Assembly: GCA_964415865.1 (NCBI GenBank)
Contig: CAYQBY010000012.1
Span: forward strand, 1-39,138
Source: Thiopontia sp964415865
Lineage (GTDB): Bacteria > Pseudomonadota > Gammaproteobacteria > GCF-002020875
Length of the DNA stretch: 39,138 bases
Direction of reading: 5' to 3'
Shown: in pieces, positions 1-8,300 of the stretch
Layout: every line of letters starts with the position of its first letter
How positions within the stretch are numbered: position 1 is the stretch's first letter
Notes under the pieces: model-generated
Told to the model about the DNA's origin: nothing
Database searches by the model: none
What the model saw: the letters and a program-made list of their open reading frames with translations, nothing else
Position numbers and translations under genes: made by a program

Positions 1-746
1 ACAGGATTATCCTCGTCGATAAAATGGTGTGAGATATCAAACTCTTGGTTGATCCATTTGCCCAGAGCCTGAACACCACTCCTCTCCGTGGCGTGATGTC
101 CACAACTAAAGAAACAGATACCACGTTCCATCGCCTCATGATAACTGCGCTCTGATACCTCCCCAGTCAGATATGCATCAAGGCCTGCCTCTGCTGCCTC
201 TGCAACATAATCCTGAGCCCCACCACTGCACCAGCCTATTCTCTCTATTGTGCGTTGATGCCCTTTAATTGCCAGAGGGATGCGCCCATCCAGCCCCTGT
301 GCAATTTTTTCTGCCAACCGGTCTACCTCAAGTGGCTGCTCAAGCTCTCCCCAACAAACTAACTCTGCAGCTTCCAGTGTGCCGTTAACCTTGCAGCCCA
401 AAGCTTTTGCCCACTGTGCATTGTTTCCGAGTTCCGGATGGGCATCCAGCGGTAGATGATAGGCAACCAGATTAATATCATTCTCCAGAAGCAGCTTCAG
501 GCGTCTCTGCCTTGGCCCAATGACTCGCGGATCATCCCCCTTCCAGAATAGACCATGGTGCACAAGCAACATATCAGAACCACTCTCCACCGCCTTCTCA
601 ATTGCGTGGAGCGAGGCGGTAACGGCTGTGGTTATAGAGCCAACTTCGCTCCTCCCTTCTACCTGCAGACCATTGGGACAGTAGTCTTGAAAACTTCCTA
701 CATCCAGCAAGTCATCCAGTGCAGTGATCAGTTTATTTCGCTCCAT
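1..746 (-). CDS. Nif3-like dinuclear metal centre protein (YbgI family), 3' end cut by the window edge
   Basis: Reading the minus strand from an ATG at 746 gives 248 uninterrupted residues with the Nif3/YbgI metal-ligand pattern: VHHGLFW (His63, His64), YHLPLD (His97, Asp101) and GHHATE (His217, His218, Glu221). The protein runs off base 1 at FIDEDNP, which matches the extreme C-terminus of this family (about 247-250 residues), so only a few codons and the stop are missing. A GGAG ribosome binding site lies just upstream of the ATG. The family forms a toroidal hexamer with a two-metal site. It is often labelled GTP cyclohydrolase I type 2 homologue, but its cellular role is unsettled. It diverges from the degS-like gene, a neighbour it has in many gammaproteobacteria. 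Family assignment is firm; the reaction is not inferable. Confidence 0.92.
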   Translation of the reverse strand, partial: MERNKLITALDDLLDVGSFQDYCPNGLQVEGRSEVGSITTAVTASLHAIEKAVESGSDMLLVHHGLFWKGDDPRVIGPRQRRLKLLLENDINLVAYHLPLDAHPELGNNAQWAKALGCKVNGTLEAAELVCWGELEQPLEVDRLAEKIAQGLDGRIPLAIKGHQRTIERIGWCSGGAQDYVAEAAEAGLDAYLTGEVSERSYHEAMERGICFFSCGHHATERSGVQALGKWINQEFDISHHFIDEDNP

Positions 747-808
747 TCCAGCTCCAGGTTACGTGAATCAATGGGTATTTGTATCACAGTTTCGTTATTA
801 TCTGCACC

Positions 809-1945
809 ATGAATCCATCTACCACAACTGCACTAATAAGGCTTTTCACCTTTATCCTGGCCGCCCTCTTTCTACTGATGCTACTGCGTCCGGAGATTTT
901 TGTCCGCTCAGGTCCTGTGGTAGAGATTCAGCAGAGTCAAACTCATACATCTGGCAGTGGCCCTGCCTCTTATGCAGATGCTGTAGCTCTTGCTGCCCCT
1001 GCCGTAGTTAATATCAATACCGCAAAGGTTGTAACAGAGCGACACATTACCCTGCTGGATGATCCAATTTTCCGTCATTTTTTTGGGGACAGATTACGTG
1101 TTGTACCACGCAAACGGCTGGAGACCAGTCTCGGGTCCGGGGTGATTGTAAGCAGGGATGGTTATATTCTGACCAACAATCATGTCATTGATGGTGCTGA
1201 CGAGATTCAGATCTCACTACATGATGGACGTAGTGGAAGGGCTCAAGTAATTGGCAGTGATTCAGATACTGATCTAGCCCTACTAAAGATAGAGATGAAT
1301 GACCTACCTGCCATAACATTTGGTCACTCTTCTCCCCTGCGGGTAGGTGATATTGCACTCGCAATCGGCAATCCATTCGGGGTTGGCCAAACTGTAACTA
1401 TGGGGATTATCAGTGCAACCAACAGAAACAAACTGGGAATCAGTAGCCAGGAGAATTTTATCCAGACTGATGCTGCCATCAACCCCGGGAATTCAGGTGG
1501 TGCACTCATTGATGGTGCAGGAAATCTTATAGGGATTAATACAGCAATATTCTCCAAGACCGGTGCCTCGCATGGAATTGGCTTTGCGATTCCTGTATCA
1601 ACTACTCAACATGTAATGCAACAACTGATTGAACATGGGGCAGTTCAACGTGGCTGGATAGGTGTGGAGATGCAGAATCTGACTTCTGAGCTGGCGGCCT
1701 CATTTGGGGTAGCAACTACCCATGGCGCAATAGTGGCCGGGCTCTATCGTAATGGGCCTGCCGCTAAATCTGGATTAACTCCTGGAGATATTATCACTCA
1801 CGTCAACGGGGAGTCTATTCAGAGTGGTGAGGAGATAGCCAACATTGCACTAAATATGAAGCCCGGATCGACTCTTGAGCTCAGCGGCATCCATAACGGT
1901 AAGGATTCCTCATGGCGCATTATTATTGCACCAAAAGAGCTGTAA
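809..1945 (+). CDS. degS: DegS-like membrane-anchored periplasmic serine protease
   Basis: The 378-residue product has an N-terminal membrane anchor (about residues 8-32), a trypsin-like domain and one C-terminal PDZ domain (about 275-370), the DegS arrangement. The catalytic triad is visible: His125 in TNNHVID, Asp155 in DTDLALL and Ser229 in NPGNSGG. In the known family member, PDZ binding of unfolded outer-membrane porin C-termini activates the protease, which then cuts the anti-sigma factor RseA to release sigma-E. ATG 809 is chosen because it opens directly into the signal-anchor; an in-frame TTG at 779 would add ten residues. Neither start has a clear Shine-Dalgarno sequence. The stop codon abuts the stop of the convergent hisC. 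A single-PDZ DegQ/HtrA homologue with the same architecture cannot be excluded. Confidence 0.9.
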   Translation: MNPSTTTALIRLFTFILAALFLLMLLRPEIFVRSGPVVEIQQSQTHTSGSGPASYADAVALAAPAVVNINTAKVVTERHITLLDDPIFRHFFGDRLRVVPRKRLETSLGSGVIVSRDGYILTNNHVIDGADEIQISLHDGRSGRAQVIGSDSDTDLALLKIEMNDLPAITFGHSSPLRVGDIALAIGNPFGVGQTVTMGIISATNRNKLGISSQENFIQTDAAINPGNSGGALIDGAGNLIGINTAIFSKTGASHGIGFAIPVSTTQHVMQQLIEHGAVQRGWIGVEMQNLTSELAASFGVATTHGAIVAGLYRNGPAAKSGLTPGDIITHVNGESIQSGEEIANIALNMKPGSTLELSGIHNGKDSSWRIIIAPKEL

Positions 1946-3019
1946 CTATCCCGTAGAAAGTTCCGCTGTCACTGCACCGATAAACCTGCTGTTATCTGCT
2001 GCTGTACCAACTGTTACTCGTAGACAATCTGTTAATGCACCGCCTGCAGGACTCATATTCTTGATCAATACCCCACGCGACTTTATTCCCTCAAACAGCT
2101 TATCTGCTCGGCCACAACAAACCCTGAACAGAATAAAGTTTGCCTGACTTGGGTAGACTTGTTCGATACCTGTGATTTTCTTCAAGGCATTGAGCATGGT
2201 TTCACGATCATCTCGCAGTTGTTCCGCCTGATCATGCAGAACTGATGCATGCTGAAGAATAAAGGTTGCTGCATGTTGAGTCAGTACGTTTATATTGTAT
2301 GGCAGTCGCACTTTATTGACCTCTCCAATCCATTGCGGACTACCGGCCATAAGCCCCAACCTTAATCCCGCCAGACCCATTTTTGATACGGTACGCATCA
2401 CCAGTAGATTTTCATACTCTGGCAACAGCCCCATAAAGCTCTCTTCAGCAAAAACGTGGTAGGCCTCATCCACCACTACAAAGCCTGGAGCAATCTGCAG
2501 AATTTTCTTAATATCCTCCCTCTTCCACAGATTACCTGTTGGATTATTTGGATATGCAAGAAAGATCACTGCCGGTTGATGCTGTTCAATTGCTACGACC
2601 ATAGCCTCCATATCAAGTGCAAAATTATCATCCAATGGTACCCCGACAAAATCCATGCCCACAAAGTCAGCGATCATTCTGTACATGACAAAGGTAGGTT
2701 CTGGTGCCATAACAGAGCGTCCAGACCCTGCGACAGTCAGTAGCAGCATCTGGATAAGTTCGTCAGAACCGTTTCCCAGCACTATATCATGACCATCAGG
2801 CACTCCCATCTCCTGCTTAAGGAGCACTGATAACTCACGTGCTGATGGATCTGGATAGCGATTGATCTCAACGGATTTTACGGACTCAAGCCACTGCTGC
2901 TGTAGAGTCTCTGGCCAGTGGTATGGGTTTTCCATTGCATCCAGCTTGATCCAGTCCCCGGGGTCGGGAACATGATAAGCGGAAAGTGCTTGAATCTCTG
3001 GGCGAATCCACTCTTTCAT
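1946..3019 (-). CDS. hisC: Histidinol-phosphate aminotransferase
   Basis: A class I/II PLP-dependent aminotransferase of about 357 residues that converts imidazole acetol phosphate plus glutamate to histidinol phosphate in histidine synthesis. Family marks include LDAMENPY near the N-terminus, the GNGSDELI cofactor-binding segment, YPNNPTGN, VDEAYHVF and the Schiff-base lysine in TVSKMGLAGLRLG (residue 213 from the ATG). The start is ATG 3019; an in-frame GTG lies immediately upstream at 3022. It is the last gene of the minus-strand mla-murA-his run and follows hisD after about 40 bases. Its stop directly abuts the stop of the convergent degS-like gene, so no separate terminator fits between them. 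Confidence 0.95.
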   Translation of the reverse strand: MKEWIRPEIQALSAYHVPDPGDWIKLDAMENPYHWPETLQQQWLESVKSVEINRYPDPSARELSVLLKQEMGVPDGHDIVLGNGSDELIQMLLLTVAGSGRSVMAPEPTFVMYRMIADFVGMDFVGVPLDDNFALDMEAMVVAIEQHQPAVIFLAYPNNPTGNLWKREDIKKILQIAPGFVVVDEAYHVFAEESFMGLLPEYENLLVMRTVSKMGLAGLRLGLMAGSPQWIGEVNKVRLPYNINVLTQHAATFILQHASVLHDQAEQLRDDRETMLNALKKITGIEQVYPSQANFILFRVCCGRADKLFEGIKSRGVLIKNMSPAGGALTDCLRVTVGTAADNSRFIGAVTAELSTG

Positions 3020-3062
3020 CACTGATTATCCGAAAACTTCACAATAGTCCAAATTGTTGGCA

Positions 3063-4358
3063 TTACTCTTTGATTCTATATTCTGCCGAACGGGCATGGG
3101 CGGTCAACCCCTCTCCACGCGCCAGTATGGATGCTGTTTGTCCAAGTTCTGACGCTCCATCTGCGGAACACATGATCAAACTTGAGCGTTTCTGGAAATC
3201 ATAAACCCCAAGCGGCGAAGAGAATCGCGCAGTTCTGGATGTTGGTAAAACATGATTCGGGCCTGCACAGTAGTCTCCAAGTGCCTCTGCAGTATAGCGC
3301 CCCATGAATATCGCACCTGCATGACGAATATTTGGCAACAGAGCTTGAGGATCATCCACCGACAACTCCAGGTGCTCCGGCGCAATATGGTTTGTCACCT
3401 CCAGCGCCTGATTCATATCGTCCACCTGAATCAATGCCCCGCGGTCCGCAAGTGCGGTACGGATAATGTCAGCACGCTCCATTCCATCCAGTAATTTTTC
3501 AATACTCTGCTCCACTGCATCCAGAAAACTCATGTCTGGGGAGATCAGAATTGATTGTGCGTCCTCATCATGTTCAGCCTGAGAGAATAGGTCCATTGCG
3601 ATCCAGTCTGGATCCGTCTTGCCGTCACATACCACCAGAATCTCAGAGGGGCCAGCAATCATGTCAATACCAACACTGCCAAAGACCATCCCCTTGGCTG
3701 TTGCAACATAGATATTGCCGGGTCCAACAATCTTGTCTACCTGGGAAATTGTCTCTGTCCCATAAGCCAGGGCCGCCACAGCCTGCGCCCCTCCCACGGT
3801 ATAGACCTGATCAACACTGGAAATTGCGGCAGCAGCCAAAACCAGCTCGTTGACCACTCCATCCGGAGTGGGAACCACCATAATCAGCTCTTCAACTCCA
3901 GCAACCTTGGCAGGAATTGCATTCATCAGCACTGATGATGGATAGGCGGCTTTGCCACCAGGAACATAGAGCCCCACTCTATCCAGCGCTGTAACCTGCT
4001 GCCCCAACATTGTGCCGTCTTCCTCAGTATAGCTCCAGGACTCCATCTTCTGGTGCTGATGGTAGAGGCGCACCCGTTCAGCCGCATGCTCCAGAGCAGT
4101 ACGTTGCTCATCTGGCAGTCCATCCAGTGCCTGCTGCAAGCGCTCACCAGGCAGGCTCAGTGCTTCCATATTATCTACTGAAAGTCGATCAAAGCGATTG
4201 GTATATTCAATAAGCGCCTCATCGCCACGCTTGCGAATAGCAGATAGAATCTCCTTTACAGTCTGGTTGACCTGTTCATTAGAGACTCCTTCCCAGGCCA
4301 ACAACTGATCCAGGTCAGCCTGAAAGCTGCCATCTGACATATTCAGTCTTCTCATCAT
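3063..4358 (-). CDS. hisD: Histidinol dehydrogenase
   Basis: This 431-residue enzyme oxidises L-histidinol to L-histidine in two NAD-dependent steps, ending the pathway. Characteristic segments in order are LYVPGGKAAYPSSVLMN (about 130-146), VGPGNIYVATAK (about 211-222), GPSEILV, SQAEHDEDAQSILI with zinc ligands Gln260 and His263, and APEHLEL, which carries the catalytic Glu/His pair, near residue 330. Length matches the family (about 430-435). The start ATG overlaps the hisG stop in an ATGA junction (4355-4358), implying translational coupling; a second in-frame ATG follows directly. It lies between hisG and hisC in the same order as in many non-enteric proteobacteria. Confidence 0.96.
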   Translation of the reverse strand: MMRRLNMSDGSFQADLDQLLAWEGVSNEQVNQTVKEILSAIRKRGDEALIEYTNRFDRLSVDNMEALSLPGERLQQALDGLPDEQRTALEHAAERVRLYHQHQKMESWSYTEEDGTMLGQQVTALDRVGLYVPGGKAAYPSSVLMNAIPAKVAGVEELIMVVPTPDGVVNELVLAAAAISSVDQVYTVGGAQAVAALAYGTETISQVDKIVGPGNIYVATAKGMVFGSVGIDMIAGPSEILVVCDGKTDPDWIAMDLFSQAEHDEDAQSILISPDMSFLDAVEQSIEKLLDGMERADIIRTALADRGALIQVDDMNQALEVTNHIAPEHLELSVDDPQALLPNIRHAGAIFMGRYTAEALGDYCAGPNHVLPTSRTARFSSPLGVYDFQKRSSLIMCSADGASELGQTASILARGEGLTAHARSAEYRIKE

Positions 4359-5002
4359 CCAGCCTTTTGCCGCTGCTCTACTGCTACTGACAACTTCTGA
4401 ATCAGCTCTTTGACCTGCTGACTCTTCATCTTCATGGATGCCTTATTGACTACCAGCCTGGAGCTAATCTGCGCGATCTCCTCCAGGGGTTCCAAACCAT
4501 TAGCCTTCAGGGTGTTGCCTGTCTCTACCAGATCCACAATACGATCAGCAAGTCCGACCAATGGGGCCAACTCCATGGCTCCATAGAGCTTGATGATCTC
4601 AACCTGCTGTCCGAGCGAGGCGAAGTAGCTTCTGGCAGAGTTCACATATTTTGTAGCAATTCGCATCCGTCCATCAGGGGCAGGGGCACCTACCACTCCG
4701 GCTGTCATCATGCGGCAGCGTGCTATCTGCAGATCAAGTGGCTCATAGAGGTTATTGCTTCCATACTCCATTAGCACATCCTTGCCGGCCACACCCATAT
4801 CTGCCACTCCTCTCTCTACAAAAGTAGGGACATCAGTCGCCCTAATCACAACCACCTTTACATGATCAAGATTGGTGTCAAGAATGAGCTTTCTACTGGT
4901 AACTGGATCATCGATTGGACGAATCCCGGCCGCCTCCAACAGAGGAAGAGTATCCTTATAGATGCGCCCTTTGGAGAGGGCAATTGTTAATGGCCTGTTC
5001 AT
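4355..5002 (-). CDS. hisG: ATP phosphoribosyltransferase, short form (HisG-S)
   Basis: Catalyses the first committed step of histidine synthesis, joining ATP and PRPP. From the ATG at 5002 the protein is 215 residues and opens with MNRPLTIALSKGRIYKDTLP, typical of the family; the PRPP-binding loop is seen at LVDLVETGNTLKANGL. It ends right after the catalytic domains and lacks the C-terminal regulatory domain of long HisG proteins. Short forms are known to need the HisRS-like partner HisZ for activity and histidine feedback; hisZ is not in this window and must lie elsewhere. An in-frame GTG at 5029 would add nine residues without family support. It overlaps hisD by four bases and follows murA by about 40 bases. 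Confidence 0.95.
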   Translation of the reverse strand: MNRPLTIALSKGRIYKDTLPLLEAAGIRPIDDPVTSRKLILDTNLDHVKVVVIRATDVPTFVERGVADMGVAGKDVLMEYGSNNLYEPLDLQIARCRMMTAGVVGAPAPDGRMRIATKYVNSARSYFASLGQQVEIIKLYGAMELAPLVGLADRIVDLVETGNTLKANGLEPLEEIAQISSRLVVNKASMKMKSQQVKELIQKLSVAVEQRQKAG

Positions 5003-5044
5003 CTCGCTATTGTAACTGATTGCCCCCACAAATTTTAACCCTGA

Positions 5045-6301
5045 TCAAGGCAGTCTCTCAATCTCCGCCCCCAGCTGCATAAGCTTCTCTTCTATTGTCT
5101 CGTAACCACGATCAATATGGTAAATGCGATCTATAATTGTCTCACCTTTGGCGGCAAGACCAGCTAGAACCAATCCTGCTGATGCTCTCAGATCGGTAGC
5201 CATCACCCTTGCGCCGGTCAGCGACTCGACCCCCTCAACCATCACGGTATGCCCCTGTATCTGAATCTTGGCCCCCATACGCTGTAGCTCTGGAACATGC
5301 ATAAAGCGGTTCTCGAATATGGTTTCAGTAACCATTCCAACCCCCTCGGCAACTGTATTAAGAGCCATAAACTGTGCCTGCATATCGGTAGGAAAGGCTG
5401 GATGTGGTGAGGTTGTAAGGCTAACAGCCTTTGCCCTTTTGCCACCCATATTCAAAGCAATGTAATTGTCTCCAATCTCAATATCTGCTCCAGCCTCCTC
5501 CAGCTTGAGCAGTACCGACTCCAATAACAGAGGGCTGGTATCCACTAGTTTGATACTGCCGCCAGTAATGGCTGCTGCAACCAGATATGTGCCGGTTTCA
5601 ATCCGGTCTGCAATCACACTGTATTCAATACCGTGCAGCGACTCTACGCCATTAATCCTTATGGTGGCTGTACCAGCACCACTGACGTTGGCACCCATCT
5701 GGTTGAGAAAGCTGGCCAGATCAACTACCTCCGGTTCACGTGCGGCATTCTCCAAAACAGTCTCTCCATCTGCCAGTGCAGCAGCCATCATCAGATTTTG
5801 CGTGCCGGTAACGGTTACTGAATCGAACAGGATACGCGCCCCTTTTAACTGATCTGCCATAGCATGAATGTATCCATTTTCCACCGATACCTCAGCACCC
5901 AGAGCTCGTAGTCCGTCAACGTGCAGGTTGACCGGCCTTGCCCCAATTGCACACCCACCAGGCAGAGAGACCGTTGCCTTTCCGGTCTTTGCCAACAGCG
6001 GCCCCAGCACCAGAATTGATGCTCGCATGGTTTTGACCAAGCTGTAATCGGCAAATGGGTCGGTAATTGTTGATGAATCAACACCAATACCATCCGCACT
6101 CTCCATCACTACACCTACACCCATGTTTGACAAAAGGTTCAGCATGGTACTGACATCACGCAACTGCGGTACTCGACGGATAGAGACAGGGCTGTCTGCC
6201 AGCAACGAGGCGGCCAAAATTGGGAGCACTGCATTCTTGGCTCCGGAAACCCTGATCCGTCCATGAAGTGGTTTACCACCTGTAATTCTTAACTTATCCA
6301 T
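5045..6301 (-). CDS. murA: UDP-N-acetylglucosamine 1-carboxyvinyltransferase
   Basis: MurA transfers enolpyruvate from PEP to UDP-GlcNAc, the first committed step of peptidoglycan precursor synthesis in the cytoplasm. The 418-residue length matches the family. Visible active-site features are Lys22 in SGAKNAVLPILAASLL and the catalytic cysteine Cys117 in PGGCAIGARPVNLH, the residue alkylated by fosfomycin; a cysteine here predicts the sensitive form. Further family segments include TGTQNLMMAAALA and AFPTDMQAQFMAL. The gene sits ten bases after a YadH-type permease gene. In most relatives a small BolA-like gene (ibaG) lies between the mla operon and murA, and none fits here. Confidence 0.97.
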   Translation of the reverse strand: MDKLRITGGKPLHGRIRVSGAKNAVLPILAASLLADSPVSIRRVPQLRDVSTMLNLLSNMGVGVVMESADGIGVDSSTITDPFADYSLVKTMRASILVLGPLLAKTGKATVSLPGGCAIGARPVNLHVDGLRALGAEVSVENGYIHAMADQLKGARILFDSVTVTGTQNLMMAAALADGETVLENAAREPEVVDLASFLNQMGANVSGAGTATIRINGVESLHGIEYSVIADRIETGTYLVAAAITGGSIKLVDTSPLLLESVLLKLEEAGADIEIGDNYIALNMGGKRAKAVSLTTSPHPAFPTDMQAQFMALNTVAEGVGMVTETIFENRFMHVPELQRMGAKIQIQGHTVMVEGVESLTGARVMATDLRASAGLVLAGLAAKGETIIDRIYHIDRGYETIEEKLMQLGAEIERLP

Positions 6302-6311
6302 AACTGTCAGC

Positions 6312-7094
6312 CTACTCCCGCAACTTATAGCCGGAATGCAACATCCCGATGGAGAGTAGCGAGAGTGTCACAAAAAACAGCAGCGCCACTATCATGCTAT
6401 GCAGATAAGAGACATCAGAGATCCCCAGGAACCCATACCTGAAACCATCAATCATATAAAAGACCGGATTATAGGAAGATACCTGCTGCCAAAATGGCGG
6501 GAGGTCCTGAATTGAGTAGAACACGCCACTAAGAAAGGTTAGTGGCAGAATAATGAAGTTTTGAAAGGCTGAGAGGTGATCATATTTATCTGACCAGATA
6601 CCAGCTATCACCCCCATCGCACCCATTACGCCACTGGAGAGCGTGGCAAACAACAGGATCAGGATAACAGAATAGATCTCAACATCTACCAACAGTGCTG
6701 CCATCGCCATAACCCCTATCCCCACAACCAACCCTCTAAGTATTGCAGCAGCAACAAAGGCAATATAGAACTCGAAAGATGATAGCGGTGCCAGCAACAT
6801 AAAAATGATATTTCCATTCATCTTGGATTGCAGAATACTGGATGATCCATTGGCAAATGCATTCTGAGCCAGTGCCATCATAACTAGTCCAGGGATCAAA
6901 AAACTGCTATAGCTGTGCCCCTCATAGACTACTACAGCCTCCTCAAAGACCACTCCAAAAACCAGCAGATAGAGCAGAGTTGATACTGTTGGTGCCAGTA
7001 CTGTCTGTACAAAAACCTTGAGAAACCGCCATACCTCCTTACGAAACAGGGTCCAGCAACCATACAAATTTTGCGGTCTCTCTGCTGTTGTCAT
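6312..7094 (-). CDS. ABC-2 type transporter permease (YadH-like)
   Basis: A 260-residue integral membrane protein of the ABC-2 exporter permease family. The N-terminal stretch LYGCWTLFRKEVWRFLKVFVQTVLAPTVS leads into about six hydrophobic segments, with the ABC-2 signature region LPLTFLSGVFYSIQDLPPFWQQVSSYNPVFYMIDGFRYGFLG at about 188-230, which closely follows E. coli YadH. It shares an ATGA overlap with the upstream ATPase gene, so the two are translationally coupled and very likely form one exporter. The substrate is unknown. Placement between mlaB and murA suggests an envelope-related substrate, but that is inference from neighbours only. Confidence 0.88.
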   Translation of the reverse strand: MTTAERPQNLYGCWTLFRKEVWRFLKVFVQTVLAPTVSTLLYLLVFGVVFEEAVVVYEGHSYSSFLIPGLVMMALAQNAFANGSSSILQSKMNGNIIFMLLAPLSSFEFYIAFVAAAILRGLVVGIGVMAMAALLVDVEIYSVILILLFATLSSGVMGAMGVIAGIWSDKYDHLSAFQNFIILPLTFLSGVFYSIQDLPPFWQQVSSYNPVFYMIDGFRYGFLGISDVSYLHSMIVALLFFVTLSLLSIGMLHSGYKLRE

Positions 7095-8011
7095 GCGGAA
7101 TCTCTTGTCAAATCGAGAAATACCTCTTCCAGGGTTGGTTCACGAAACTGCAGCTGGCTTCCATCTATTCCTATGCCAGCAAGCTGTCGTAGCAATTGCT
7201 GCTGCTCTTGCTCAACACGGGAAAGACGAATCTGGGTGCGGTTTCTGCTGGTTGAGATCACTGCAGAGCTGATATGTTCAGATATATTGGAGGTAAGATC
7301 CAATGATTTTTCAACCACAGCTACCAGCCATGAACTTTTTGATATCAATGTATCCTTGTCGCTCAACGCAACCAGCTCTCCCTTGTTGAGAATGGCAATT
7401 CGATCACACATTGATTCCGCCTCCTCAAGATAGTGGGTTGTCAGCAAAATTGTGTGGCCCTCTTTATGTAGACGGTGTGCAAAATCCCACAGTGCCCGAC
7501 GCAACTCCACATCTACACCAGCTGTGGGTTCGTCCAGGACCACCACAGGCGGACGATGCACCAGCGCCTGGGCAATCAATACACGCCGCTTCATTCCTCC
7601 CGAAAGATTATGCAGATTTTCATCTCTTTTCTCTGCAAGCTTTAGAGTGTCCAGTAACTCTTCAAGCCAATTGTCATTCTCTCTGCCCAACCCAAAATAT
7701 CCGGACTGAATCTTCAACATCTCCCATACAGTAAAGAAAGGGTCATAAACCAGCTCTTGAGGCACAATGCCAATGTTGCTTCTGGAGTGTCGATATTGGG
7801 TAACAACATCATATCCCATTACCTTTACATGGCCAGCCGACGGGCGCACAAGGCCGCCCATAATATTTATCAGGGTTGATTTGCCAGCACCATTGGGGCC
7901 CAAAAGACCGAAGAACTCCCCCTGTTCCACACTAAAACCAACTCCTCGCAGGGCATTGATTTTACCAAATTGTTTCTGAACCTTAACCAGATCAAGTGCA
8001 GGTGATGTCAT
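7091..8011 (-). CDS. ABC transporter ATP-binding protein (YadG-like)
   Basis: A 306-residue ATPase subunit of the ABC-2/drug-exporter type. It has Walker A GPNGAGKST (about residues 38-46), Q-loop VPQELVYDPFFTVWEML, signature LSGGMKRRVLIAQAL, Walker B VVVLDEPTAGVD and the switch histidine in LLTTHYLEEAE. A C-terminal extension of about 80 residues (RIAILNKGEL to the end) is typical of YadG/CcmA-type subunits. The start overlaps the 3' end of the STAS gene by 20 bases, and its stop overlaps the permease start. It should energise the YadH-like permease encoded next. The pair is often found beside mla genes in beta- and gammaproteobacteria; its cargo is not known. Confidence 0.9.
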   Translation of the reverse strand: MTSPALDLVKVQKQFGKINALRGVGFSVEQGEFFGLLGPNGAGKSTLINIMGGLVRPSAGHVKVMGYDVVTQYRHSRSNIGIVPQELVYDPFFTVWEMLKIQSGYFGLGRENDNWLEELLDTLKLAEKRDENLHNLSGGMKRRVLIAQALVHRPPVVVLDEPTAGVDVELRRALWDFAHRLHKEGHTILLTTHYLEEAESMCDRIAILNKGELVALSDKDTLISKSSWLVAVVEKSLDLTSNISEHISSAVISTSRNRTQIRLSRVEQEQQQLLRQLAGIGIDGSQLQFREPTLEEVFLDLTRDSA

Positions 8012-8300
8012 TCAGAATTTCACCAACGCCACTAACCTGAGCAAGCCCCTCAAGCCTGTCAGGAAAGTTCATAAATTGAACCTCTCTCTGTTCCCCTCTC
8101 ATACGACGAAGCCACTCAATCAACAAGGCAAGCCCAGCACTATCGACTCGCCTGACCCCCCGCAGGTCAACCCTGAGTCCCTCATCTCCTGAAAAATAGT
8201 TATATGACTCCTGCAGGGCATCTCCGACTGTCACAAACGTCATATCTCCCTTCAGAACAATATGGTGATCTTCCTCAACAATAAAGGAGAGGCTACTCAT
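7992..8300 (-). CDS. mlaB: STAS-domain protein, MlaB subunit of the phospholipid transporter
   Basis: A 102-residue protein that is essentially a single STAS domain: a beta strand around FIVEEDHHIVLKGDMTF, then VDLRGVRRVDSAGLALLIEWLRR, where the DSAGLA motif marks the conserved loop at the start of the recognition helix. In the Mla complex MlaB is a cytoplasmic subunit that binds and stabilises the ATPase MlaF. Position directly after mlaC supports that role. Its start overlaps the mlaC stop by four bases and its 3' end overlaps the next ABC ATPase by 20 bases. A STAS protein serving the YadG-like ATPase instead would look the same, but the mla context makes MlaB more likely. Confidence 0.88.
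   Translation of the reverse strand: MSSLSFIVEEDHHIVLKGDMTFVTVGDALQESYNYFSGDEGLRVDLRGVRRVDSAGLALLIEWLRRMRGEQREVQFMNFPDRLEGLAQVSGVGEILNDITCT

Noticed and set aside
6312..8011. ABC-2 exporter beside mla as a novel lipid export system
   Set aside because: YadG/YadH-type pairs occur at this position in many beta- and gammaproteobacteria, so it is unassigned in substrate but not new in layout.
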